Part shown: positions 35,501-46,720 of the stretch, piece by piece | Layout: each line of letters opens with the position of its first letter | Position numbering within the stretch: the first letter of the stretch is position 1 | From: Cladorhizidae sp. MBARI D1340-BT2 | Taxonomy: Eukaryota; Porifera; Demospongiae; Poecilosclerida; Cladorhizidae | NCBI GenBank assembly: GCA_028752905.1 | Contig: JAQNBH010000017.1 | Span: 34,141,189 to 34,205,188 of the forward strand | Reading direction: 5' to 3' | Length of the DNA stretch: 64,000 bases | The notes under the pieces: model-generated | Told to the model about the DNA's origin: nothing | The model's input: only the letters and a program-made list of their open reading frames with translations | The model's database searches: none | Program-made: the position numbers and the translations under genes

Positions 35501-38500
35501 CACACTGGAACTCACTGATGGCATTGTTAATATATTCCTTGCTTGGAGTTATCAAGAACCTGTCATTATAGACCAATTGTCTTTACCCCATGGCTATTTT
35601 AACACTTCAATCAATATCATGGGAAGAATGTTCCAGGCCAACTCTGTCACTATTGTCGCAGTCTATTTAGCTGGTATAGAGACAGTTGTGGAGTCTCAGT
35701 CAAACACTCGGCTACGAGTGAGAATATCTGAAGTGGTTACTCCTTCCACTGCAGATGGTATCAGTGGTCCAGTAGTAATAGTTGCAGACAGTGGAGCTAC
35801 TCACTTGTCAAGAGAAGTCAATTTCACTTACATTGGCGTGCAGGTCACTCAAGTCAGTCCACATATTGGCACGAGAGGTACACTCGTGACACTGAGTGGA
35901 GATAACCTACTCGCAGGTGGGACTGAAGTCATTTCTGTTACCATTGCTAGCATTCCTGCATCTGTTCAGGAAGCCACCTCCTCTACCATTAGCTTCACAG
36001 CAGGATCTTCTGCCACTTCCTCAGGCCTGGGAAACATCACTTATTTGATGGACACAGGAGCAAGTGTGCATGTTATAGACTCATGGAGCTACCTTAAACC
36101 AGGCGAGGTCACTTTCATGACTCCACTTGCTGGACAAATGGGAACAGTCATATCAATCACTGGAACTAATTTATTTGGTGGAGGGAGTCGTGCAGAAGCC
36201 GTGTTCCTAAACTCACATAAAACCACTGACATCTTGAGGAATTTTGACTATTTCATCCAAGTGAGGGCTGCAGCTGCAACAGGATCGCTCCAGTCCGGCA
36301 GCATACGAATTATATCCGACACATGGGCCATAACAGAATCGTCAAACACGATCCAGTTCTCCTACCTCAGCCCAGCAGTCTTCATGTCCATTTCTCCTAG
36401 AAGCGGACAAAATGGAACCGTTGTGACAATCGTAGGAGATTATTTCCATAATGGAGAAGGTATAGCTAGGGTTTTCTTGGCTGGTGTTGAGGCTACAGTG
36501 CGAAACATCCAAGACGCCAATACATCTATTATTTTAGAAGCTGGAAGGCCTAAAGATTTGGGCTCCATTGATGGACCAGTTGTGATACAGTCAAGCCTCA
36601 ATACCACCAGTATCAGTACTCAGATATTTACGTATATTTCCGAAGGAGTGATTTTTTCAGTGACACCTAATGTTGGTCGAAACAACACATTCTGCTCAAT
36701 AAAGGGGGAGAACCTGTTTGGTGGCGGTATGAAGTTGCAGAGTGTAGTCCTAGCAGGAGTGAATGCTACTATTATTAGCCAGACATCAACCAAGGTTGTG
36801 GCTAGAGCTGGTCTTGCTACTAGCACTAACTCTTTCACTGGAAACGTTGTGCTTGTCAGTGACACCAATGCTCATGTAATTAGAATCAACGGATGGACTA
36901 ATATCCAACAGGGAGTGATTACCTCCATCAGTCCACCACAGGGTCAAATTGGCACAATCGTAACAATCAGTGGCCGGAACATGCTATCTGGTGGTGGTGA
37001 TCTAAGTAGATTGCTTTTTGGTGATGTTGACCTAACCATCACATCAGCTGCTGATTCAGCAATAATTGCAATAGTTGGCCAACCAGCGCGCAACTTAGAA
37101 TATGTTTCAGACAGTGTGACCCTAGTGTCCGACTTTGGTAGCGAGCTCTACCTGGAATATATCTGGAATTTTCTCAATCAGAGCAAGATCACAAGTTTGT
37201 CTCCACCAAATGGCTTCAGTGGGACTCGAGTAACCATCACTGGCATCAACCTCCTCGGAGGAGGGACTAAAATAGCGAGTGCACACGTTGGTGGTATGCA
37301 GGCAACGGTGATGTCATCTAGTAATGATCAAGTGGTAATAATCACTGGTGCAAATCGAAATGGAATGGAAATAACAGGGACATTGGTACTGAGATCAGAC
37401 ACAGGAGCTCTGACCGAAAATCAGTGGCATTATGATAGAGAGTGTCCCAGCAATACCTTTGGGACTGTTGGTAACTGTCAACCTTGTGATACTGAATGTG
37501 AAGCCTGTTTCGGATTTTCCAACCTGAACTGCACTGCATGTGCCAATTTTGCCATCCTACACGACAACTTCAGCACTTTGGAGTGTGTTCGTGTGTGCCC
37601 CAATGTGTCCACTTTGGACAGTGTGTGTGTTGATACATGCAGGACAGATCAGTATGCAAAAGTTAGCACCGAACACAACCAGATATTTTGCTATGACTGC
37701 AATTTCCTCTGTGCCCCCAACCTCGGTTGTTCAGGTCCTGAGCCTTCCGAATGCAGCAGTTGCAGGGTTTTTAAAGACGTCGTAAACCAGACGTGCACTG
37801 AGCATTGTTCGCATGAGGCATACTACATAAATGAGACGAAGGAATGTAGACCATGCCATCAGCAGTGCTCTGGTGGTTGCTTTGGACCATCGGATGCAGA
37901 GTGCATGAGGTGCAAAAATTTCAGAGTTGGTTTAACCACCATAGTAGCAATGAGTGGGAAAACTAGAATTCTCTACGATGTGTGTCGCGAAACGTGTCCA
38001 AGTTTGTACTTTGAAGACGCTGGTAGAAATCAATGTATTCCTTGTGATCCTAACTGCTCCGAGGGATGTACAGGCCCAACTCCTTTCCACTGCATTGCAT
38101 GCACTGGAGCATTCTTCCTCTACCCAAATGGTACTCAAATATGTGTGGCCACTTGTAACCCAGCCCACTACCAGGATGCTAGCAATAAATGTAATCCTTG
38201 CAGCAGTTTGTGTTGGCCAAGTTTAGGCTGCTTGGGACCAAACCCTTCAGACTGCAAGGAGTGCTCTCTGTCCGAGAACAATGTGTGTGTGAATGGATGC
38301 TCAGACAGCACTTACTTCATTAGGAATTCCACCAGAACATGTGAGAAGTGTGACACATTCTGTGGTAATGGTGGCTGCACCGAGTCTGGTTCGCAGAACT
38401 GTCTCGAACAGAATACATTCGCAGCTGGGTCAGGGATAGTGGCAATAGTGATCATCATCATCATAATTCTAGCACTAGTAATCATCCTACTTGTGGTATT

Positions 38501-39494
38501 CATAGTCCTGAGAGTGCGGTATGGTAGAAGCATCAACCACATGTTCAACTTCAGCTCCCCTTTCCAAAGAGTAGGGAACACCGGAGTTGGAGATAACGAT
38601 GCAAAATACACAAAGACGTTTCATTTGCAAGATATTCCCTTGACCATATCCGTGCAATCCAAGGATGAAAAGGCTTTGTTGAAGGGCACTGAATTGTGTT
38701 CCGAAATGAATGCTGAGGGTAAGGAAGCCCAAGAACCAACACCATCAAGTGGCACAGGGATATCAGTTAAAAAAGAGTCATCGCCAGACAAAAGCAAGAT
38801 CATCTCAGACAGCCTGGGTGGGTACACAAATGTGGACAATCTAGCCCCATCGGAGATCCCTGCTAGTCAAGATGTCCTCACCGACGTGGAAATAGAGGGA
38901 CCATCATTCCTACACAGAACAGTAGATATTGCTCCATTCGTCTCATCAAAACACGCAGTAAGTATCAACAAGAAATCTCCACTCACAGCCCCTCCATTAA
39001 CAGACAAAATTAATGCTTCCCCTGAGCTCAAAACAAATATTCTCAACGGTATTTCCGAGATATTCATCAATGCTGGAGCAAAAGAAGACATGTACGATGA
39101 TGTCTGTGCTGCATCCAAGTCATCCTCACTACCTCCACCTTCCTCCATTCAGGTCCCAGAGGATAGTATTTATGAGGACACAGATAATACTCCAGCAACG
39201 ATGGAAGTTTACCACAAGTCTTCTAATTCTGGAAGGAGCATTCAACTCCCAACAGAACTGGCCAAGAATAATGGCAAGGGTCAGCTGATTCACAGACAGT
39301 CAGCCCCATCTCTGTCCTCTGGGCCCATCCCCAAGAAAAGATCAAATACTTCCTTGCCGCTAACTCCACTGCAGAAGTCTCTTTCCTTATCCTCAAATTT
39401 TCCTGCCCATGCACCCCCTACCCACATACAGTCCGTCACAAACATTCCAGAAGAAGAGAGTCTATACGATGACATCCCTAATCGATTTATGTAA
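29532..39494 (+). CDS. Giant type I receptor: IPT/TIG repeats, furin-like repeats, TM, tyrosine-rich tail
   Basis: Three exons, 29532-29934, 30277-31794 and 32131-39494, with introns of 342 and 336 bp (GTAAGT...TTTTGCAG and GTGAGA...ACACACAG). They join in frame to 3094 residues. ATG 29532 was chosen because it starts a signal peptide (core GIIASLLILSALQLL, residues 1-28). From about residue 45 to 2410 the motif SPxxGxxGTxVTITGxNLL recurs about 24 times at 85-100 residue spacing. These are IPT/TIG immunoglobulin-like folds, several of them degenerate (for example near 33150 and 35570). Residues 2412-2737 hold six furin-like Cys-rich repeats (CxPCxxxC...GCxGP...CxxC). A transmembrane helix spans about 2743-2767, followed by RVRYGR. 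The 327-residue tail has YTNV (Y2872), YDDV (Y2962), YEDT (Y2988), YHKS (Y3001) and YDDI (Y3086) and no kinase. Many N-glycosylation sites fit an extracellular array. It is probably a cell-surface adhesion or recognition receptor signalling through SH2 adaptors. The ligand is unknown. Plexins, MET and fibrocystins share IPT but not this layout. Confidence 0.92.
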
Positions 39495-40050
39495 TCTTCC
39501 CTCCGTTAAGGAACACGCACCAAAGAAACAAACCAAGGGACACAGTGGAAAATCTAGAAAGAAGACTGCACCCAACTACGTTTATGTTCTTCTTTCACTA
39601 TTTTTATTATGTCATAGACAAACTTGCCTATTTATTCTGGTTAAAGAGCTTTGAGAAAAACTTATCCAATTTTGTTATATAGTCCTGTTGCCATGAATAT
39701 AGGAATGGTATATGCAAGATCCTACCAAATGCCACTTGCTAATGCACAAGTATATACGTCATTACCAGTCAGTTCCTTACAGGGTCCAATTTACATGGAA
39801 ACTACCTTACCTCTGTAGCTGTAGGTTGTAGGCTGTTTATTATCTCACAGATATAAATCACCTAAAATTCTAAAAATGCTACCAAATCCTACCTATAATG
39901 CTAGCATTATTCTCTAATGCTTTGCCATACCTAAAATTCTTTAAAAAATGATAGCATAATTTATCGAGCCCTGCCAGTCACACTACTGGTTCTTGATTTG
40001 CAAATTTAGCAAGCAGCTTATCTTTTCAAAATTCCAACAAACAAAATAAA
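39495..40050 (+). other. 3' UTR of the receptor gene with poly(A) signal candidate
   Basis: The sequence after the TAA at 39492-39494 is A+T-rich and non-coding. The first well-placed canonical AATAAA is at 40045-40050, followed by T-rich sequence (ATTATTTTAGATTCTG). An earlier end is possible. Confidence 0.4.
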
Positions 40051-40895
40051 AATTGTTGAACATTATTTTAGATTCTGTATCAATTTTTACACGTTATTCT
40101 GAAGCATGTGTGAATTATGGAATAATGAGTATCTGCTAAAGTTACCAAGAAAAAAAGGTCATATTACGTTTCAATCAATATGCTTTGGTGAAGGCCAAAG
40201 CAAATGGTTGAATGTTGGTAATGTTAGTGAATATTTATATAGCAATCATTGTGGTTTTTCATTGAATTTGCCACCGATACCTTTTATAAAATATACTTGT
40301 GACCTCACTTCTCCTATTGTTGACATTTGTTCATATGTGTTCGTGAAAATATGTAGTACACATACTAATTTTTTCGGTAATTCCAAATATAACTGCCTTC
40401 CAAATTCAATGATGGATAAATATTCAACGATGGATAAATAGGAACCCCTTAAACAAACAATCAAAATGCTAGCCATAAAGGTTTCCGAAGTGTCAGTTGT
40501 TAATCCAATGCACATTGCTGATATTCTTGCAACTGTATTGAAACAGTACATCTTGCATCTGTATTGAAACAGTACAACAACAATTTTCAGAATGGACTTG
40601 CGAGTATCTGATCTGTTTTAAAATGAGCGATGTGCATACCATCATGTCATATATACAATGCAAAGTTAAAATTGAGCCAAATTACAGCATCAAACATGAG
40701 TCCTAATTACTGAAGTGATAATAAGCCATTATCTAACATAATTTTAATCTTGCGGCTAAAGTCATGGCTCCTAGAATCAGAGAGGAACCTAACAGGGAAG
40801 GAGGTACGGAGAAAAGAACAAAAACAATGACATCACATGTGGTAAGGAAGGAATGAAACAACACAATCATGGTTAAAGGAGCTATGGCATGCCTT
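40051..40895. other. Intergenic stretch with an unassigned 111-codon frame
   Basis: The plus-strand frame 40106-40441 (starts MCELWNNEYLLKLPRKKG) is not repetitive and contains plausible hydrophobic and Cys residues, but it matches nothing I recognise. It ends in a small duplication (ATGGATAAATATTCAACG, then ATGGATAAATAG). The A+T-rich context makes chance openness possible. Confidence 0.3.
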
Positions 40896-40982
40896 CCTAG
40901 TATACTATAGGAAGTGTCTAGTATACTAAAGGAAGTGCCTAGTCTACTACAGGAAGTGTCTTGTATGCTACAGGGAAGTGCT
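40896..40982. repeat. ~24-bp repeats of the AGGAAGTGTCTAGTATACTA type
   Basis: Four imperfect copies occur: AGTATACTATAGGAAGTGTC, AGTATACTAAAGGAAGTGCC, AGTCTACTACAGGAAGTGTC and TGTATGCTACAGGGAAGTGC. Confidence 0.8.
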
Positions 40983-41074
40983 GTAATGAGATCCATCAAG
41001 CAACAACCCCACATACTTTAGACCCGATGAAATGCTATCGTAGTATACACGCTGCTAAGTTTGTAGTTTGCCAC

Positions 41075-41200
41075 ATGGCGGTGAGAGTGGAGTGCAGCTT
41101 TCTGTGGGTGCAGAGATGTAAGCTTACGGTAACCAAGCAGCAGCTGCAAATCGCCAATTTTGCTGCAAGTCCAGGGAGGAGCCAAGCAGGAAAACCCTGA
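41075..41200 (+). repeat. Dispersed repeat, copy 2 (partner at 9355-9478)
   Basis: It carries GAGAGTGGAGTGCAGC, TCTGTGGGTGCAGAG, GGTAACCAAGCAGCAGCTGC and GGAGGAGCCAA, the same order as the minus strand of 9355-9478. The two copies lie in opposite orientation 31.6 kb apart. I cannot define termini or target duplications. Confidence 0.75.
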
Positions 41201-41700
41201 GGTCCACCAACATCATGGTAGAACTGGCAACGTCAGACAGTTCACTTTATTTTTAGCAACCGCTATTCAAGTTTTTACTAAGTGTGCACCTGATAGCTCC
41301 TTGAACACTTTGCATGCCAATATCAATTATCCTAGCGTAGCTATCCACGTCAGGACATTATTATTAGCTAGGTTACCTCCCCCCCCTCAACCCCCCAACA
41401 TAGCTTGCTGTAGTCACCCTTTCCTTGTTAGATCATCGTGATATTGCCTATTTTTGTTCTTGATCACCATCTCGAGGTCTCTGGAAGGTATATTTGAAGA
41501 TTGGCAATCCACAGCTTCTGCAGCTTCTGCTCTCACAGTAAAGTTATGAGACTTTCGCACACTCCTTCATTGTTTCATGGCATTTGGAAATCTCCTAGCG
41601 ATCTAATAAGCCACGGAGCTTAATACACAAGGCTTCACTATGATTCTGCAGCACTATGGATGTCAGTACTAACCACTGTAGCCAGAAGAATCTGTTGACA
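41201..41700. other. Intergenic stretch, no gene seen
   Basis: Nothing recognised beyond a C-rich tract near 41380-41397 and a doubled CAGCTTCTG near 41511-41530. Confidence 0.35.
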
Positions 41701-42262
41701 GTGTGTGTTTGAAAGTTTACTTCATTGGGAAGGTGACCTTCCATCCAATGTCACTGGGAAATGAGCTTAGAAGGTGGAATGTTCTCTGGTATAGCAAGAA
41801 ACATGAATTTGATTCTTCTGATACGGAAACTCATCTACCAGATAATCTGCTCCTAGCTCTTGGTGCTTGTGATAAGGATTCATTCCCTCATATTCACTGC
41901 CTCCTACACCATTTTTAATGCTGAGGCAGAAAGGTCGTATTCTCTTCTGAGAAGAATAAAGACCTATTTGAGGTCCACTATGAGTGAGGAGCATTTGTCA
42001 GATCTTTCTGTTATTACAGTGCACTATGGGGAACGAATACCTATAGATAAAGTTTGTCAGGCATTTGTTCAAGCCCATCCAAGAAGATTGTTTCAAGCTT
42101 CTTTGAATGACAACTGATTTATTGTGATATCTGAATTGTGGGTATCGGTGCATGGCCTACCATATATGGGTGTGGTTAAGGGCATGGCCACAATGAGTAG
42201 GTGTGGTTAAAGGTATGGCCACAACAACCCCCTCCTTTTAAAAATTGCTGGATCTGCCCCTG
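41700..42262 (+). pseudogene. hAT transposon 3' remnant with C-terminal transposase fragment
   Basis: The translation has THLPDNLLLALGACDKDSFP (about 41830) and, after a frameshift, NAEAERSYSLLRRIKTYLRS (about 41920-41980), the hAT C-terminal dimerisation block. A stop follows at 42117. The right terminus is GCTGGATCTGCCCCTG (42247-42262), whose reverse complement, starting CAGGGGCAGATCC, is a typical hAT inverted end. No matching left end is visible, so the copy is 5' truncated. It differs in end sequence from the hAT at 19741-21032. Confidence 0.82.
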
Positions 42263-42292
42263 TACATATATATATATATATATATATATTAG
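42263..42292. repeat. TA microsatellite
   Basis: TACATATATATATA... begins immediately after the hAT end. The element may have inserted in, or next to, a TA run, which would hide the 8-bp target duplication. Confidence 0.85.
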
Positions 42293-42562
42293 GTACATGG
42301 CACTATTTTTAAAGTGATGATGTTATGGGAGCCTATTCAGAAGCGCTTGCCTGCAAAGTGTTTAAGTGTGAAGTGTTAACCAACATTAATAGTGAGAACC
42401 AAAAGTGGTGTGTCCTGGTGTTGGCATGCCCCAGTGGATGTAAGAGACGAGGAGGCCTTGTGTGTTTAGTCACCAACGAGTCATGTGTGGTAAGAATAGT
42501 AACCCCCCCCCCCCCCCCAAATACACACACACACACACACACACAACAATATCTTCCCCTTT

Positions 42563-43460
42563 CCAGGCTGGGAAGGCACACAGTAGCCAGGCTGGGAAGG
42601 CACACAGTAGCCAGGCTGGGAAGGCACACAGTAGCCAGGCTGGGAAGGCACACAGTAGCCAGGCTGGGAAGGCACACAGTAGCCAGGCTGGGAAGGCACA
42701 CAGTAGCCAGGCTGGGAAGGCACACAGTAGCCAGGCTGGGAAGGCACACAGTAGCCGCACACGGTAGCCAGGCTGGGAAGGCACACGGTAGCCAGGCTGG
42801 GAAGGCAAACAGTAGCCAGGCTGGGAAGGCACACAGTAGCCAGGCTGGGAAGGCACACAGTAGCCAGGCTGGGAAGGCACACAGTAGCCAGGCTGGGAAG
42901 GCACACAGTAGCCAGGCTGGGAAGGCACACAGTAGCCAGGCTGGGAAGGCACACAGTAGCCAGGCTGGGAAGGCAAACAGTAGCCAGGCTGGGAAGGCAA
43001 ACAGTAGCCAGGCTGGGAAGGCACACAGTAGCCAGGCTAGGAAGGCACACAGTAGCCAGGCTGGGAAGGCACACAGTAGCTAGGCTGACTCAGTAGCCAG
43101 GCTGGGAAGGCACACAGTAGCCAGGCTGGGAAGGCACACAGTAGCCAGGCTAGGAAAGTACACAGTAGCCAGGCTGGGAAGGCACACAGTAGCCAGGCTA
43201 GGAAGGCACACAGTAGCCAGGCTGGGAAGGCACACAGTAGCCAGGCTATGAAGGCACACAGTAGCCAGGCTATGAAGGCACACAGTTGCCAGGCTAGGAA
43301 GGCACACAGTAGCCAGGCTGGGAAGGCACACAGTAGCCAGCTGGGAAGGCACACAGTAGCCAGGCTAGGAAGGCACACAGTATCCAGGCTAGGAAGGCAC
43401 ACAGAGCCAGGCTGGGAAGGCACACAGTAGCCAGGCTAGGAAGGCACACAGTAGCCAGGC
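42563..43460. repeat. 24-bp minisatellite, about 37 copies
   Basis: The unit reads GGCTGGGAAGGCACACAG then TAGCCA. Because 24 is a multiple of three, several frames stay open on both strands, so the long frames at 42325-43423 are not evidence of a gene. Variants such as AGGCAAAC, CTAGGAAGG and CTATGAAGG cluster toward the right end. A short C and CA run (42505-42545) precedes the array. Confidence 0.95.
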
Positions 43461-43501
43461 CTCACTGCCTGCACAAGTGCCTGCACAAGTGAGGTCTCAC
43501 T

Positions 43502-43768
43502 CTATACAACAAACATTTTGTACAGAACTGACTGTTGAGCATCACTGGGGTCAGTCTTGAGCAAGTGTATCAACTGCTTCACCCGAGGGTCTTCCATAGC
43601 ACTCTTCACTTCAGGCTTGCTTATAACCTCTTTTACTCTAGTTTCTTCCTCAGTCATGATGTCAGCTCCTGGAGGGCCACAGAGCAGCCCTTCTTCTTCA
43701 GCTTTTCTGCCTATGTCACTGAAGTGTCCACCCATTAGAGCACAGAAGGACTGCAGAAACTTCTGGAG
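43502..43768 (-). CDS. Probable last coding exon of an unidentified gene (STI1/DP-like motif)
   Basis: The exon starts at 43768 after a good acceptor (TTTGCTTATTTGCAG), is in frame from its first base, and ends with TAG at 43502-43504, giving 88 residues. The sequence is compositionally normal and non-repetitive: FLQSFCALMGGHFSDIGRKA, GADIMTEEETRVKEVI, KPEVKSAMEDPRVKQLIHLL. The xPEVxxAMxDPxV pattern resembles the DP/STI1 helical motif of Hip, HOP and Tic40-type co-chaperones, but I cannot name the family. Upstream exons must lie at higher coordinates, beyond at least 2 kb of minisatellite, and were not found. Confidence that it is a real exon is fair; confidence in function is low. Confidence 0.5.
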   Translation of the reverse strand, partial: LQKFLQSFCALMGGHFSDIGRKAEEEGLLCGPPGADIMTEEETRVKEVISKPEVKSAMEDPRVKQLIHLLKTDPSDAQQSVLYKMFVV

Positions 43769-43914
43769 CTGCAAATAAGCAAATAATTATAACTATACAC
43801 ACTCACAATCAGCAAGTTATTGGGTCTGTTCAAAATGTCACAAAATTCCATTAATCACTATGATGACATACTGACTATAATTAGATTTTAGCATCCTAGG
43901 CCTAGCTTTACTTT

Positions 43915-45560
43915 CGTGGCCCTAACCTTAGCCTCTTCCTAGCCATGCTCAACCCTAGCCTCTTCCTAGCCATGCTCAACCCTAGCGCTCTTCCTAGCCA
44001 TGCTCAACCCTAGCCTCTTCCTAGCAATGATCAACCCTAGCCTCTTCCTAGCTATGCTCAACCTTAAGCCTCTTCCTAGCCATGCTCAACCTTAGCCTCT
44101 TCCTAGCCATGCTCAACCCTAGCCTCTTCCTAGCCATGCTCAACCCTAGCCTCTTCCAACCCTAGCCTCTTCCTAGCCATGCTCAACCTTAGCCTCTTCC
44201 TAGCCATGCTCAACCCTAACCTCTTCCTAGCTATGCTCAACCCTAGCCTCTTCCTAGCCATGCTCAACCCTAGCCTCTTCCTAGCCATGCTCAACCTTAG
44301 CCTCTTCCTAGCCATGCTCAACCTTAGTCTCTTCCCAACCTTAGCCTCTTCTTAGCCATGCTCAACCTTAGCCTCTTCCTAGCCATGCTCAACCCTAGCC
44401 TCTTCCTAGCCATGCTCAACCCTAGCCTCTTCTTAGCCATGCTCAACCTTAGCCTCTTCCTAGCCATGCTCAACCCTAGCCTCTTCCTAGCCATGCTCAA
44501 CCCTAGCCTCTTCCTAGCCATGCTCAACCCTAGCCTCTTCTAGCCATGCTCAACCTTAGCCTCTTCCTAGCCATGCTCAACCTTAGCCTCTTCCTAGCCA
44601 TGCTCAACCTTAGCCTCTTCCTAGCCATGCTCAACCCTAGCCTCTTCCTAGCCATACTCAACCTTAGCCTCTTCCTAGCCATGCTCAACCCTAGCCTCTT
44701 CCTAGCCATGCTCAACCTTAGCCTCTTCCTAGCCATGCTCAACCTTAGCCTCTTCCTAGCCATGCTCAACCTTAGCCTCTTCCTAGCCATGCTCAACCCT
44801 AGCCTCTTCCTAGCCATGCTCAACCTTAGCCTCTTCCTAGCCATGCTCAACCCTAGCCATGCTCAACCTTAGCCTCTTCCTAGCCATGCTCAACCTTAGC
44901 CTCTTCCTAGCCATGCTCAACCCTAGCCTCTTCCTAGCCATGCTCAACCTTAGCCTCTTCCTAGCCATGCTCAACCTTAGCCTCTTCCTAGCCATGCTCA
45001 ACCCTAGCCTCTTCCTAGCCATGCTCAACCCTAGCCTCTTCCTAGCCATGCTCAACCCTAGCCTCTTCTAGCCATGCTCAACCTTAGCCTCTTCCTAGCC
45101 ATGCTCAACCTTAGCCTCTTCCTAGCCATGCTCAACCTTAGCCTCTTCCTAGCCATGCTCAACCCTAGCCTCTTCCTAGCCATACTCAACCTTAGCCTCT
45201 TCCTAGCCATGCTCAACCCTAGCCTCTTCCTAGCCATGCTCAACCTTAGCCTCTTCCTAGCCATGCTCAACCTTAGCCTCTTCCTAGCCATGCTCAACCT
45301 TAGCCTCTTCCTAGCCATGCTCAACCCTAGCCTCTTCCTAGCCATGCTCAACCTTAGCCTCTTCCTAGCCATGCTCAACCCTAGCCATGCTCAACCTTAG
45401 CCTCTTCCTAGCCATGCTCAACCTTAGCCTCTTCCTAGCCATGCTCAACCCTAGCCTCTTCCTAGCCATGCTCAACCTTAGCCTCTTCCTAGCCATGCTC
45501 AACCTTAGCCTCTTCCTAGCCATGCTCAACTCTAGCCTCTTCCTAGCCATGCTCAACCCT
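43915..45560. repeat. 27-bp minisatellite with 528-bp higher-order repeat
   Basis: The unit contains CTCTTCCTAGCCATGCTC followed by AACCCTAGC or AACCTTAGC. It is 27 bp long, so it encodes runs of a 9-residue repeat on both strands, which should not be read as genes. The order of CCCTAG and CCTTAG variants, a one-base-short unit (CTCTTCTAGCC at 44533 and 45061), a CATACTC variant (44653 and 45181) and a fused unit recur 528 bp apart. Blocks of about twenty units have therefore been duplicated. Confidence 0.95.
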
Positions 45561-45925
45561 AAACCTTGTCCTGATCCTAGCCATCTGACCGTAGCCACTT
45601 CCCTAACCCTTGTCCTGACCCTAACCCTTTCCCTGACCCTAGCCTTGACCCTAGCCACTGCCCTGACCCAGACACTACCCTGACCCTAGCCAACCCTAAC
45701 CCCTGGCCTGACCCTAGCCATTGGCCTGACCCTAGCCACTTCCCTGACCCTAGCCAACCCTAACTCTTGTCCTGACCCTAACCCTTGCCCTGACCCTAAC
45801 CACTTCCATGACCCTAGCCACTGCCCTGACCCTAGCCAACCCTAACCCTTGCCCTGACCCTAACCTTTGCCCTGACCCTAGCCACTGTCCTAACCCTAGT
45901 TAACCCTGACCCTAGCCATTGCCTT
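45561..45925. repeat. Degenerate telomere-like CCCTNN array
   Basis: Six-base periodicity is built from CCCTAA, CCCTAG, CCCTGA, CCCTTG, CCACTG and similar words. Exact CCCTAACCCT occurs several times. It abuts the 27-bp minisatellite, whose unit also contains AACCCTAGC. Confidence 0.85.
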
Positions 45926-46134
45926 TTCCAGAAATTCAATTAAAAATACACAGAAGTTGGCAAGGAGGAGGCAGCCATAATGTGTGTGCACAGAGAAAGA
46001 CAAGCTCACTCTCGTGAAGTGGCTCAGAAGAAAACTGAGCACACCATGCCTACAAAGCAAGCTAAGCTAGTGGCACATTTGATGTTAACTGATAGCATGC
46101 CAACTATATTTTCAGTTGGTTGTAACAGTTTTAT

Positions 46135-46720
46135 CTATACCTTATAAGAATAAACTTCTTTAACTGTTAGAATACCATTATAATAAACTTCTCCAACTGT
46201 TCATATCATTAGAATGCCAATAGAATACACTTCTCTAACTGTTTCATATCACAATAGAATACACTTCTCTAACTGTTTCATATCACAATAGAATAAACTT
46301 CTCTAACTGTTTCATATCACAATAGAAACTGTTTCATATCACATTAGCTCTAACTGTTCATATCATTAGAATGCCAATAGAATAAACTTCTCTAACTGTT
46401 CATATCATTAGAATACCATTAGAATAAACTTCTCCAACTGTTCATATCATTAGAATGCCAATAGAATAAACTTCTCTAACTGTTTCATATCACAATATAA
46501 TAAACTGTTTCATATCACAATAGCTCTAACTGTTTATATCATTAGAATGCCAATAGAATAAACTTCTCTAACTGTTCATATCATTAGAATACCATTAGAA
46601 TAAAATTCTCCAACTGTTCATATCATTAGAGAATAACTGTTCATATCATTAGAATGCCAATACAATAAACTTCTCTAACTGTTCGTATCATTAGAATGCC
46701 AATAGAATAAGCTGCAGTTT
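46135..46720. repeat. ~41-bp A+T-rich tandem repeat (copy 1)
   Basis: Units combine AATAAACTTCTCTAACTGTT, CATATCATTAGAATGCCAAT and AG, with shorter CATATCACAATAG variants interleaved. About 14 imperfect copies are present. Confidence 0.9.

Noticed and set aside
42325..43423. Long frames on both strands in the 24-bp array
   Set aside because: The unit length is a multiple of three, so frames stay open by arithmetic. They are not proteins.
44130..45683. Nine-residue repeat 'proteins' in the 27-bp array
   Set aside because: The same artefact appears on both strands, with breaks wherever a unit is one base short.
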